Assembly: GCA_944363655.1 (NCBI GenBank)
Contig: CALVUU010000053.1
Location: forward strand, 1-16,149
Length of the DNA stretch: 16,149 nucleotides
Reading direction: 5' to 3'
DNA from: an uncultured Bacilli bacterium
GTDB taxonomy: Bacteria; Bacillota_I; Bacilli_A; RF39; UBA660
Shown: positions 1 through 6,827 of the stretch, one piece after another
Layout: the number at the start of each line of letters is the position of its first letter
Numbering within the stretch: the first letter of the stretch is position 1
The notes under the pieces: generated by a model
What the model saw: only the letters and a program-made list of their open reading frames with translations
What the model was told of the DNA's origin: nothing
Database searches by the model: none
Made by a program: the position numbers and the translations under genes

Positions 1-44
1 AGATGCCTATCAGACACATTTGTAGATTGTGTTTGTTAAATAGT

Positions 45-76
45 AAAAGCCACAGTTAGTGGTTTTTATTTTTACC
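45..76 (+). terminator. Rho-independent terminator of an upstream unit
   Basis: A hairpin with arms 45-53 and 59-67 (GCCAC against GTGGT at the core, one G-U pair, flanked by A-T pairs) and a five-base loop runs into a T-rich stretch. It closes whatever lies to the left of the window. Bases 1-44 are too short to identify: all three + frames reach a stop before or inside the hairpin. A second imperfect hairpin (11-18 against 28-35) precedes it. Confidence 0.7.
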
Positions 77-82
77 TTTTTT

Positions 83-91
83 TGATATAAT
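83..91 (+). promoter_or_regulatory. Extended -10 promoter of ylxM
   Basis: TGATATAAT combines a TGn extension with a consensus -10 hexamer at 86-91. The -35 region is only a T-run. Transcription would start near 98, about ten bases before the chosen ATG, so the leader is almost absent. Confidence 0.6.
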
Positions 92-107
92 CTAATCAGT
101 GATATAT

Positions 108-410
108 ATGGAAAAATATGTTTATTATGGAATGCTTTTTGATATTTATCAAAATTTACTTAAAAATAATAATCAAGAAATATTTAAGTTATATTATGAA
201 GAAAATTTAACTTTACAAGAAATTGCTGATAATCTTAATGTTTCTAAAAGTTATATTGGTAGAATTATTAAAAATACAGAAAAAAAACTAGATGAATTAG
301 AAAGAATATTACATATTTATGAAAATAAAAATAAAATAAAAGAGATTTTAGAAAGTAATGATATAAATAAAATAAAAAAAGAATTAAAAGAAATATTAGA
401 AAATTACTAA
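108..410 (+). CDS. ylxM: YlxM/p13-like helix-turn-helix protein
   Basis: A 100-residue protein matching the YlxM family, which resembles sigma-70 region 4 and is usually encoded beside ffh, the signal recognition particle GTPase. The LFDIYQ motif near residue 10, the LYYEENLTLQEIADNL segment and the following SKSYIGRIIKN recognition-helix region fit the family order, and a charged amphipathic tail follows. The ATG at 108 is preferred over the in-frame GTG at 99 because it puts the family's N-terminus at the usual distance from LFDIYQ. Only a weak GTGAT lies upstream. No ffh follows within the window; a carboxypeptidase gene lies 50 bases downstream and may be cotranscribed. The family assignment is firm; the role (modulating SRP or regulating its operon) is family knowledge only. 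Confidence 0.88.
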   Translation: MEKYVYYGMLFDIYQNLLKNNNQEIFKLYYEENLTLQEIADNLNVSKSYIGRIIKNTEKKLDELERILHIYENKNKIKEILESNDINKIKKELKEILENY

Positions 411-460
411 GTATGTAATAAATAAATTTAATAGTCATAATAATTAGTAGGTGAAGTTAA

Positions 461-1621
461 GTGAAGAAATGTTTACTAATTGTTATGGCTTTTTGCATAT
501 TTATTCTAAATGTTAATGCTGAAGAAGATTATGCTCTAGGAGCTAAAAGTGCAATTTTAATCGATTCAGCAACAGGTAAAGTGTTATATGAAAAAAACGC
601 TGATGAAGCTCTAGCTCCAGCATCGATGACTAAACTTGGTAGCATGCTTATAATTATGGAAGCAATTGATAACGGCAATTTGAGTTTAGATGATGAAGTA
701 ACTATTAGCAAAGAGGCTTCCAATATGGGAGGTTCTCAAGTATTTTTAGAAGAGGGAGAAGTATATACAGTTCATGATTTATTAAAAGGGGTAGCAATAG
801 CATCAGGAAATGATGCTGTTGTAGCCCTCGCTGAAAAAGTTGCAGGTTCACAAGGTGAATTTGTTGCCATGATGAATAATAGATTTAAAGAAATCGGAGC
901 AAAAAACACTAATTTTGTTAATGCTCATGGTCTAGATGCTGAGGGTCATTATTCAACTGCAAGAGATATGGCAACAATTGCCCAAGAACTTTTAAAACAT
1001 CCTAAAATTTTAGAATATACTAGTATTTATGAAGATTATTTAGAAAAAAACGATGGAACTAATACTTGGTTAGTTAATACTAATAAATTAGTTAGATTCT
1101 ATGATGGAGTTGATGGTTTAAAGACCGGATACACAACAACTGCGGGATATTGTCTAACAGCAACAGCGAGTAAAGATAATTTTCGTCTTATATCTGTGGT
1201 TATGGGGGAAGAATCATCAGAATCACGCAGTAGTGATACCGTAAAAATGTTAAATTATGGCTTCAATACTTATAAAATAAATACTATTAAAACAACTGAT
1301 GAAATACTTGGAAAAGTTAGAGTAGAAAAAGGAAAAAGTGATTATGCTAATATAATATTATTACAAAATGCTACTGAGTTATTAAAAAATACCGATAAAG
1401 TAGGAGATTATAAATTCAATTTAAAAGTTGATAAAATTACTGCTCCAGTTAAACCAGGAGATATTGTAGGTAGTGCAGAGATTATTGATAATGAAGGAAA
1501 TATTATTGATGAAGTAGATGTAACTGTTGAAAAAGAAATCAAAAAAGCTAATTTATTTGATTATTTATTAAGAAATATTAAAATATTTGGATCAGGAAAA
1601 ACTATACTTAAACAAAGTTAA
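461..1621 (+). CDS. dacF: D-alanyl-D-alanine carboxypeptidase (PBP5 type)
   Basis: A penicillin-binding serine peptidase of family S11 that trims the terminal D-alanine from peptidoglycan pentapeptides on the outer face of the membrane. All three active-site motifs are visible: SMTK at residues 55-58 (nucleophile S55), SGN at 115-117 and KTG at 221-223. Residues 1-20 form a signal peptide with likely cleavage after VNA. After the catalytic domain come a beta-rich C-terminal domain and an amphipathic tail (about 362-386) suited to membrane attachment. The length of 386 is close to Bacillus DacF, but dacA is also possible because orthology cannot be settled here. The GTG start is supported by AGGTGA at 449-454, six bases upstream. 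It follows ylxM and is closed by a terminator. Confidence 0.93.
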   Translation: MKKCLLIVMAFCIFILNVNAEEDYALGAKSAILIDSATGKVLYEKNADEALAPASMTKLGSMLIIMEAIDNGNLSLDDEVTISKEASNMGGSQVFLEEGEVYTVHDLLKGVAIASGNDAVVALAEKVAGSQGEFVAMMNNRFKEIGAKNTNFVNAHGLDAEGHYSTARDMATIAQELLKHPKILEYTSIYEDYLEKNDGTNTWLVNTNKLVRFYDGVDGLKTGYTTTAGYCLTATASKDNFRLISVVMGEESSESRSSDTVKMLNYGFNTYKINTIKTTDEILGKVRVEKGKSDYANIILLQNATELLKNTDKVGDYKFNLKVDKITAPVKPGDIVGSAEIIDNEGNIIDEVDVTVEKEIKKANLFDYLLRNIKIFGSGKTILKQS

Positions 1622-1624
1622 ATT

Positions 1625-1652
1625 AGGGAACTATTTTTAGTTCTTTTTCTTT
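1625..1652 (+). terminator. Terminator after dacF
   Basis: GAACTA (1628-1633) pairs with TAGTTC (1638-1643) around a TTTT loop. The stem extends through A1625-G1627 by G-U and A-T pairs into a long T-rich tract. Confidence 0.75.
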
Positions 1653-1659
1653 TTCTATA

Positions 1660-1668
1660 TGTTATAAT
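1660..1668 (+). promoter_or_regulatory. Extended -10 promoter of dnaB-dnaI
   Basis: TGTTATAAT directly follows the dacF terminator. The -35 region is a T/C run with no good match. The predicted start near 1675 leaves a leader of about 35 bases carrying GAGGTGA at 1699-1705. Confidence 0.6.
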
Positions 1669-1709
1669 ATTTAATAAACGAGATAGTATTTAATAAATGA
1701 GGTGAACTT

Positions 1710-2978
1710 ATGGATGCTGTTACATTACTTCCGGCAGATAGATATGTAATATTTAATAAAACTATTTTAACAGAATATGATAAAAAAGTTTTAATTACAT
1801 TTTATGAACCCATTATAGGTCACCTAGGAATAAGTCTTTATTTAACTTTATGGAATGATTTAGATGGATTAAATCAAGTTTCAAGAGAATTAAATCATCA
1901 CCATTTAATGAGCATTTTAAAATGCCCATTAAATGTTATAAAAGAATCTAGAGAATCACTTGAAGCAGTAGGTCTTTTAAAAACCTATTTTAAATCAGGA
2001 GATATTAATAGTTATATCTATGAACTTTATTCACCGTTAAGTCCTACTGAATTTTTAAATCATCCCATTTTAAATGTTGTTCTTTATAATAATATCGGTG
2101 ATATTGAATATCAATATTTAAAAAAAACATATCAAAAATTAAAGATAGATACTAAGGAATATACCGATATTTCTAAAAAAATGGATGAAGTATATACATC
2201 CCAATCAGATATTCCTGTATTTGAAAGTGTTGAAAGAAGTGTAAATGATATTGCTTGTAATGATCAAGTAGATTTTGATTTAATAGCATCATCTATACCT
2301 AAAGGTATAATAAATGAAAGAGCATTTAATAAAAAAACTAAAGAACTTATTAATCAATTATCATTTATTTATAAAATAGATTCTTTAAAAATGGTTGAAC
2401 TTATTAGAAGTGTTTTAAATGAATTTGGGATGATTGATAAAAATGCTTTAAGACAAGTAGCCCGTAAAATGTATCAATTTAATAATGGAGCACTACCAAC
2501 TTTAATTTATCGTAGTCAACCAGAATACCTAAAAACCCCCGCCGGAGATAATTCAATGCGCGGAAAACTTATCAGGGCTTTTGAAAGTATAAATCCTGTT
2601 GATTTTCTAAGAGTTAAATATCGTGGTGTAAAACCGACGAATGCTGATATTAAAATTATTGAAATGCTTGTTATTGACTTAGAAATGCCTCCGGCGGTAG
2701 TAAATGTTTTACTCGATTATGTTTTACGTAAAAATAATAATAGATTATCCCGTGCGTATATAGAAACAATTGCTGGTCAGTGGAAAAGAGCAGGACTAAA
2801 GAATGCTAGTGAAGCTATGGATTTTGCGGAAAGAGAAAATAATAAAATGAATAAAAAGTTTTCTAATAAAGAACATGTTACTAATGAACCGATATGGTTT
2901 AATAAAGATAAAGAAAAAGAAGAATTAACTTTAGAAGAACAACAAGAAATGGAAAATTTATTTAAGGAGTTTAAATAA
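1710..2978 (+). CDS. dnaB: Replication initiation and membrane attachment protein DnaB
   Basis: The Firmicute DnaB primosome protein, not the replicative helicase of Gram-negatives. With DnaD and DnaI it helps load the replicative helicase at oriC and at stalled forks. The N-terminus (about residues 8-50, with DRYVIFNK and FYEPIIGHLGISLYL) matches the winged-helix domain. The C-terminal DnaB_2 domain (about 295-370) carries the diagnostic YxxxIxxxW signature as Y350, I354 and W358. The tail after about 385 is highly charged. A GAGGTGA site five bases before the ATG sets the start. The stop overlaps the ATG of dnaI by one base (TAATG), so the two are translationally coupled, as in Bacillus. 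The length of 422 is somewhat shorter than B. subtilis DnaB. Confidence 0.93.
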   Translation: MDAVTLLPADRYVIFNKTILTEYDKKVLITFYEPIIGHLGISLYLTLWNDLDGLNQVSRELNHHHLMSILKCPLNVIKESRESLEAVGLLKTYFKSGDINSYIYELYSPLSPTEFLNHPILNVVLYNNIGDIEYQYLKKTYQKLKIDTKEYTDISKKMDEVYTSQSDIPVFESVERSVNDIACNDQVDFDLIASSIPKGIINERAFNKKTKELINQLSFIYKIDSLKMVELIRSVLNEFGMIDKNALRQVARKMYQFNNGALPTLIYRSQPEYLKTPAGDNSMRGKLIRAFESINPVDFLRVKYRGVKPTNADIKIIEMLVIDLEMPPAVVNVLLDYVLRKNNNRLSRAYIETIAGQWKRAGLKNASEAMDFAERENNKMNKKFSNKEHVTNEPIWFNKDKEKEELTLEEQQEMENLFKEFK

Positions 2979-3868
2979 TGGAACAAGTAAAAATGACATT
3001 GAGTGAAAAAATAGATGAAGAATTAGAAAAAAATCTCCAAGAATCGATGAATGATAAAGATTTTTGTACTTTAGTTAAAAGACTTAAAATAAATAAAAAT
3101 CTTGCTAAGAAAAATAATTCTCAATTACTAGATACTTGTAGTGAATTAAAAAATTGTAGTACTTGTCAAGGATTATTTATGTGTAAAAATCGAGTAAATG
3201 GACATGTTTTATATCCGAATGTTGATGAAGATAGCATTAAATTTATTTATATGCCTTGTAAATACCAAAAAATTCAAGATAAAGCTGAAAGAGAAAAATT
3301 AGATAATTTAAATGAATTAAATCATGCTCGAATGAAAGATATTGATCCAACGGATAAAAATAGGTTAGATGTAATAAGATGGTTAAAAAATTATTATGAT
3401 AAATATGAAAAAGTTAATACTCTAAAAGGACTTTATTTACATGGATCATTTGGTTCAGGAAAAACATTTTTAATTGCAGCTTTATTAAATGAATTAACTA
3501 TTAAAAAAAATGCCCAAATAGAAATAGTTTATTTTCCTGAATTGCTTCGCAATATGAAAGAAGACTTTAGTTTAGTTGAAGATAAACTTAGATATTTACA
3601 AAATGTTGATATTTTACTTATTGATGATATTGGTGCTGAAAATGTAACCCTTTGGGGAAGAGATGAAATTCTAGGAACAATTTTACAATATAGAATGAAT
3701 AATAAACTTACAACATTCTTTACTTCTAATTTAAATATAGAAGAATTAGAAATTCATTTATCAATTACTAAAAATAGTGAAGATAAAGTAAAAGCAAGGA
3801 GAATAATTGAAAGAATTAAACAACTTACTGATGATTTAGAACTAATTAGTCAAAATAGAAGAAAATAA
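2978..3868 (+). CDS. dnaI: Primosomal protein DnaI, helicase loader
   Basis: The AAA+ ATPase that loads the replicative helicase onto DNA. The N-terminal helicase-binding region has a zinc-site pattern: C60 and C63 (CxxC), H76 and C94. Walker A is GSFGSGKT at residues 156-163 and Walker B is ILLIDD at 212-217, followed by IGAENVTLW. SNL (sensor 1 region) and RRIIERI (arginine-finger region) follow in the usual AAA+ order. The length of 296 is near the Bacillus protein. AAGGAG at 2964-2969 lies inside the end of dnaB, and the start codon overlaps the dnaB stop. In B. subtilis thrS lies a short way downstream; here it is more than 6 kb away. Confidence 0.95.
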   Translation: MEQVKMTLSEKIDEELEKNLQESMNDKDFCTLVKRLKINKNLAKKNNSQLLDTCSELKNCSTCQGLFMCKNRVNGHVLYPNVDEDSIKFIYMPCKYQKIQDKAEREKLDNLNELNHARMKDIDPTDKNRLDVIRWLKNYYDKYEKVNTLKGLYLHGSFGSGKTFLIAALLNELTIKKNAQIEIVYFPELLRNMKEDFSLVEDKLRYLQNVDILLIDDIGAENVTLWGRDEILGTILQYRMNNKLTTFFTSNLNIEELEIHLSITKNSEDKVKARRIIERIKQLTDDLELISQNRRK

Positions 3869-3875
3869 TGCCAAA

Positions 3876-3918
3876 TTGTGTCGTAAATCTTTCTTTAATT
3901 ATAATTTTGTGATATTAT
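3876..3918 (+). promoter_or_regulatory. Promoter(s) of the 81-residue membrane protein
   Basis: Two candidates overlap. One is TTGTGT (3876-3881), 18 bases, TATAAT (3900-3905). The other is an extended -10, TGATATTAT, at 3910-3918. Either places the start just upstream of AAGGGTG at 3927-3933. The sequence does not decide between them. Confidence 0.5.
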
Positions 3919-3940
3919 TTTAATATAAGGGTGTGATTAT

Positions 3941-4186
3941 ATGGAACCATTACTTAAAGATGAAGAAGAAAAAATAGTTTTTGGTAATAATAATAAATTA
4001 ATAGTAAAAGAACATAAAATGAGTAAATTTAAAATTCTATTAGACAAAGCTATTGTCCTAACAGTTATTTTAACAATTTTAGTATTTTACTTTTTTGGCA
4101 GAACCGCCTACGGTTTTTATATTGGATTCAAATATTATGATTTAAGATTTGTAGAAAATAATACTACAACTGCTTATAATGAATAG
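3941..4186 (+). CDS. Small single-span membrane protein, unknown function
   Basis: I do not recognise this 81-residue protein. The first 36 residues are charged and probably cytoplasmic. One hydrophobic span covers about residues 37-53 (AIVLTVILTILVFYFFG), followed by an aromatic segment rich in tyrosine and phenylalanine and a polar tail. No cysteine or catalytic motif is visible. AAGGGTG eight bases before the ATG and a dedicated promoter region support it as a real gene. It lies between dnaI and the converging uvrX-yolD unit; its stop is two bases from the yolD stop, and its terminator lies inside yolD. It might belong to the dnaI transcript by readthrough. Confidence 0.7.
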   Translation: MEPLLKDEEEKIVFGNNNKLIVKEHKMSKFKILLDKAIVLTVILTILVFYFFGRTAYGFYIGFKYYDLRFVENNTTTAYNE

Positions 4187-4188
4187 TA

Positions 4189-4509
4189 TTATATATTTTT
4201 AATGTTACATATTTGTTTAAATAATAACTTTAATTCATTACTTAGATAGATAGTTTTATAAACACTATCTATCTTTTTTATCGACGATTTTACTTTTCTT
4301 AAAAAACCATCTTTATAATAAGTTATTATAACTATACTTTGACAATAATAAGCCTCAATTATTTTTTCTTCTAATTCTTTTTGTTCTTCTTCACTAATCA
4401 TAGGTTTTTCTATTTTCCCTTTTTCTATAATTAGAGAATTAACTATTAATCTTCCATTCATTAAAGAATTAAAAGGCATCCATTTTTTCATCCCTCGATC
4501 TTTATTCAT
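4189..4509 (-). CDS. yolD: YolD-like protein
   Basis: A 106-residue member of the YolD-like family, small proteins that recur next to UvrX/ImpB-type Y-family polymerases in Firmicutes and their phages, where they are suspected polymerase accessory factors. Visible family features are the N-terminal DRGMKKWMPFNSL segment and the C-terminal pattern of short beta-strands ending in KIDSVYKTIYLSNEL. The start is set at the ATG at 4509-4507 because GGAGG (4519-4515) lies five bases upstream. A longer reading from 4539 would ignore that site. The start overlaps the uvrX stop as ATGAATAA, eight shared bases, so the two are coupled. Its 3' end contains a perfect 11-bp inverted repeat that works as a terminator for the opposite strand. 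Confidence 0.85.
   Translation of the reverse strand: MNKDRGMKKWMPFNSLMNGRLIVNSLIIEKGKIEKPMISEEEQKELEEKIIEAYYCQSIVIITYYKDGFLRKVKSSIKKIDSVYKTIYLSNELKLLFKQICNIKNI
4244..4280 (+). terminator. + strand terminator embedded in yolD
   Basis: A perfect 11-bp inverted repeat, AGATAGATAGT (4244-4254) against ACTATCTATCT (4264-4274), has a nine-base loop and a T-run on the + strand (4274-4279). Read on the minus strand no T-run follows, so it acts for the + strand unit ending at 4186 although it lies inside the yolD reading frame. Confidence 0.8.
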
Positions 4510-5752
4510 GATGTCCTCCAATTTTCTTGTTTCTTTCAATAGCTGTAGAATCTTCTAGTAAATTAGATGCTTTTATTAAACTATTTTTACCAAACTTATT
4601 TTTAATTTCATCAATTGCTTCATTTATTTTATCTTCTTTTTTAATATTTGCATATTCTTCAAATAAATTTAATTGAACCCCTTGCTTAGTTATTAATCCT
4701 CCACAAGATATACTTACTTTGCTAATTGGTAAATAATTATAATATCTATCAAAGATTATATTACAATATTTAATTATTTCTTTAGTAGAATCCGTTGGAG
4801 CATCTAGTTTTAAAGAGTGATAAAAACCAATATTAATTTCTTTAGAATAACTTATACCTAAACCAATTACAGTTGCCTGCTTGTTATTTGCTCTAAGACG
4901 AGAGGTGAGTAATTCAACCATTTCCGAAATTATAAGTCTTATATTATTTTCATTATAATCTTTAAAAAGTACTTGAGAATGACTATAAGATTTATCCTTA
5001 GTTTGCATTTTAAAATCACTAATACGACTTAAATCAATCCCATTGGCGTGATTCCACAATTCTTCTCCCATAACTCCAAATTTATCTTTAAGTTTATTTA
5101 CATCATATTTAGCTAAATCTCCAATAGTATAGATATTTAAAATGTTTAAATTTTTTTCCATTCTTTTACCAATCCCCCACATTTTAGAAAGAGGAGTAAT
5201 ACTCCATAATTTTTCGGAAATATCATTATATGTCCATTTAGCAATTCCATTTTTGTATTTTTTTGCCTCAACATCCATAGCTACCTTAGCTAGTAAAAGA
5301 TTAGGACCAATTCCACAAGTGGCTGTAAGTCCAGTTTGTTCTTGTATTTTTTTAAGTATTTCTTCCGCTAGTTCGTAGTCGGTCTTTTTATATAATTTTA
5401 AATAATCAGTTACATCTAAAAAGCACTCATCAATTGAATAAACATGTAAATCAGTATCAGCAACATAATCTAAATATATTCCTACAACTTCTTTACTTTT
5501 TTCTATATATAATTTCATCCGTGGAGGAACAATAGTATATTTTATATTTTGTGGAATATCGTAAAGTCTAGATCTTGATGCAACTCCTTGGGCTTTTAAA
5601 TAGGGAGTAACTGCTAGAGTTATTGCTCCATTACCTTGCTTAGGGTTAGCAACAACTAAAGGAACTTTAAAAGGATCTAATCCTCTTTCAATACATTCAC
5701 ATGAGGCAAAGAAACTCTTTAAATCGATACACATAATATTTCTTGTTTCCAT
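4502..5752 (-). CDS. uvrX: Y-family translesion DNA polymerase (UvrX/UmuC type)
   Basis: A 416-residue error-prone polymerase of the ImpB/MucB/SamB (UmuC/DinB) family that copies past DNA lesions. Residues 5-20 contain the catalytic start IDLKSFFASCE with D10 and a likely steric-gate F15. SIDECFLDV carries the second catalytic pair, D108 and E109. The helix-hairpin-helix-like stretch MWGIGKRMEKNLNILNIYTIGDLAKYD follows, then the little-finger domain. The QGNGAITLAVTPYLKAQGV segment and coupling to yolD favour UvrX, the phage/plasmid/SOS type, over housekeeping DinB. Weak GGTGG lies six bases before the ATG. The promoter carries a LexA box at its start point, so DNA damage should induce it. 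The unit may be mobile cargo, but no attachment sites were seen. Confidence 0.92.
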   Translation of the reverse strand: METRNIMCIDLKSFFASCECIERGLDPFKVPLVVANPKQGNGAITLAVTPYLKAQGVASRSRLYDIPQNIKYTIVPPRMKLYIEKSKEVVGIYLDYVADTDLHVYSIDECFLDVTDYLKLYKKTDYELAEEILKKIQEQTGLTATCGIGPNLLLAKVAMDVEAKKYKNGIAKWTYNDISEKLWSITPLSKMWGIGKRMEKNLNILNIYTIGDLAKYDVNKLKDKFGVMGEELWNHANGIDLSRISDFKMQTKDKSYSHSQVLFKDYNENNIRLIISEMVELLTSRLRANNKQATVIGLGISYSKEINIGFYHSLKLDAPTDSTKEIIKYCNIIFDRYYNYLPISKVSISCGGLITKQGVQLNLFEEYANIKKEDKINEAIDEIKNKFGKNSLIKASNLLEDSTAIERNKKIGGHHE

Positions 5753-5762
5753 AATTTACCAC

Positions 5763-5776
5763 CGAACCTTTGTTCA
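5763..5776 (-). promoter_or_regulatory. LexA (SOS) operator of uvrX-yolD
   Basis: CGAACCTTTGTTCA contains the Gram-positive LexA/DinR core GAAC-N4-GTTC without mismatch. It lies just downstream of the -10 hexamer and covers the predicted transcription start, where bound repressor would block the promoter. Confidence 0.82.
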
Positions 5777-5781
5777 ACATA

Positions 5782-5810
5782 ATTATAAAACAAACATTAT
5801 TATATAGCAA
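5782..5810 (-). promoter_or_regulatory. Promoter of uvrX-yolD
   Basis: Read on the minus strand, TTGCTA (5810-5805) is followed by a 17-base spacer and consensus TATAAT (5787-5782). Transcription should start near 5775, inside the LexA box, giving a leader of about 23 bases. Confidence 0.8.
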
Positions 5811-5885
5811 TTCCTATTTTTGGTATTCTGTTGTCAAATTAATTATTTTATCCTTTATTAATGTAGATAGAGCTTAATTTTTTTA

Positions 5886-5914
5886 TTCTAACCATATGTG
5901 GTTAGAAGTTTTTC
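5886..5914 (+). terminator. Terminator with no obvious upstream gene
   Basis: TTCTAACCA (5886-5894) pairs perfectly with TGGTTAGAA (5899-5907) around a TATG loop, followed by GTTTTTC. The T-run is on the + strand only. There is no coding region on that strand between 4186 and this point; a weak TTGTCA at 5831 could start a very short transcript. Confidence 0.65.
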
Positions 5915-5923
5915 TATATGCTT

Positions 5924-5932
5924 TGTTATACT
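5924..5932 (+). promoter_or_regulatory. Extended -10 promoter of the exported 254-residue protein
   Basis: TGTTATACT follows the terminator at once and is identical to the element before herA (6797-6805). The start near 5939 leaves a leader of about 60 bases. An alternative, TTGCCA (5955-5960) with TATACT (5977-5982), would start transcription inside the ribosome site and is less likely. Confidence 0.5.
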
Positions 5933-5998
5933 TAATTAAGATATACAACATAGTTTGCCAAAAATTTTGTATAGAATATACTGGAGATGATTGTAATT

Positions 5999-6763
5999 AT
6001 GAACAAAAAAAGAAAAATAACAATTATAAGTTGTTCAATAATATTATTTTTAATTACTATTTTAATTAATTTATTTTATGATAATACTAATCCTGCTATA
6101 ATCGAGAATGGTAAGGAAACTCATTTATTTTTTAATAATGCTTTAACTATGATGTATGAAACATCTGCTGGAAGTGGAGAATATCAAGTATCAAGTGATA
6201 CATCTTGGCCAAATGATGGATATGTTTTTAACGCTGAGCTATCCAGTTGTGAAAATGGTAGTACTCTTACATGGGATGATGATACTAAATCTGTATTGAT
6301 GGAAGCAAATGTTAGTGATAAATGTTATGTTTATTTTGATATTGAAGTACCATGTACAAATTATATGAATGTTAAAGATAGCATAACGACAGTAGAAAAT
6401 AATTGTGGACCTGGAGTAACCGGTGGCAGCGGATGTGTTCCGACATATGAGACAGAAAACTTTCCCAGCGGGCATTATATTTTAATATATGAAACAAGTG
6501 CTTTATATGAAAATTTTCCATATGTATTAGAATCATATTATATACTCCATACTCCTATTGGATATAAAAATTATGCAATCAATCAAGAATATGGCTTATA
6601 TAATAATTCGTATGTATTGTATACGCAACAAAGTGCTGATGAATTTTTCTATAGTTACAAACTAGCCTCCGACAAAAACTACTGTGATATATGTATTAAT
6701 GGATATACTGAAACTGTTGTTGATTGTAACTCTGAAAATTGGTGGGGATATAACGGCGAATAA
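5999..6763 (+). CDS. Exported or membrane-anchored cysteine-containing protein
   Basis: A 254-residue protein with an N-terminal hydrophobic segment (about residues 7-24, after MNKKRK) that would act as an uncleaved anchor or signal peptide. The rest is extracellular in character: acidic, rich in tyrosine, asparagine and serine, with eight cysteines. A compact stretch from SWPNDGYVFNAEL through CENG, LTWDDDTK and SDKCYVYFD resembles a module I associate, from memory, with surface proteins of uncultured gut Bacilli. After it come a GPG/GGSG-containing linker and a tyrosine-rich domain. The ATG at 5999 is preferred over the one at 5987 because GGAGATGAT (5983-5991) fits the ribosome site seven bases upstream. 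No enzyme motif is visible and I do not assign a function. Confidence 0.72.
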   Translation: MNKKRKITIISCSIILFLITILINLFYDNTNPAIIENGKETHLFFNNALTMMYETSAGSGEYQVSSDTSWPNDGYVFNAELSSCENGSTLTWDDDTKSVLMEANVSDKCYVYFDIEVPCTNYMNVKDSITTVENNCGPGVTGGSGCVPTYETENFPSGHYILIYETSALYENFPYVLESYYILHTPIGYKNYAINQEYGLYNNSYVLYTQQSADEFFYSYKLASDKNYCDICINGYTETVVDCNSENWWGYNGE

Positions 6764-6787
6764 TTACAAATATTTTCCCCAATTTTT
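6743..6787 (+). terminator. Possible terminator at the end of the exported protein gene
   Basis: TGGGGA (6743-6748) can pair with TCCCCA (6776-6781), with three more A-T pairs inside and a large loop, followed by ATTTTT. The stop codon lies in the loop. The loop size makes this uncertain. Confidence 0.4.
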
Positions 6788-6796
6788 CTAATTATA

Positions 6797-6805
6797 TGTT
6801 ATACT
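6797..6805 (+). promoter_or_regulatory. Extended -10 promoter of the herA-hydrolase unit
   Basis: TGTTATACT has no recognisable -35 at 17 bases. The start near 6812 precedes AGGTGTG at 6816-6822. Confidence 0.5.
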
Positions 6806-6827
6806 TATTTTAAAGTAGGTGTGAAAA

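Noticed and set aside
1..44. End of a tRNA gene
   Set aside because: There is no CCA end, T-arm or acceptor pairing; only an imperfect hairpin followed by a terminator.
529..723. Minus-strand open frame opposite dacF
   Set aside because: It lies wholly within a gene with clear catalytic motifs, has no ribosome site, and its translation is low-complexity serine, leucine and isoleucine.
2777..2986. Minus-strand open frame opposite the dnaB 3' end
   Set aside because: It mirrors the DnaB tail, is serine/leucine/phenylalanine-rich, and spans the dnaB-dnaI junction with no promoter or ribosome site.
5142..5378. + strand open frame opposite uvrX
   Set aside because: It is antisense to a conserved catalytic region and lacks a ribosome site.
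6239..6475. Minus-strand open frame opposite the exported protein gene
   Set aside because: No start signals; the sense-strand gene has a ribosome site, signal-like segment and coherent protein sequence.
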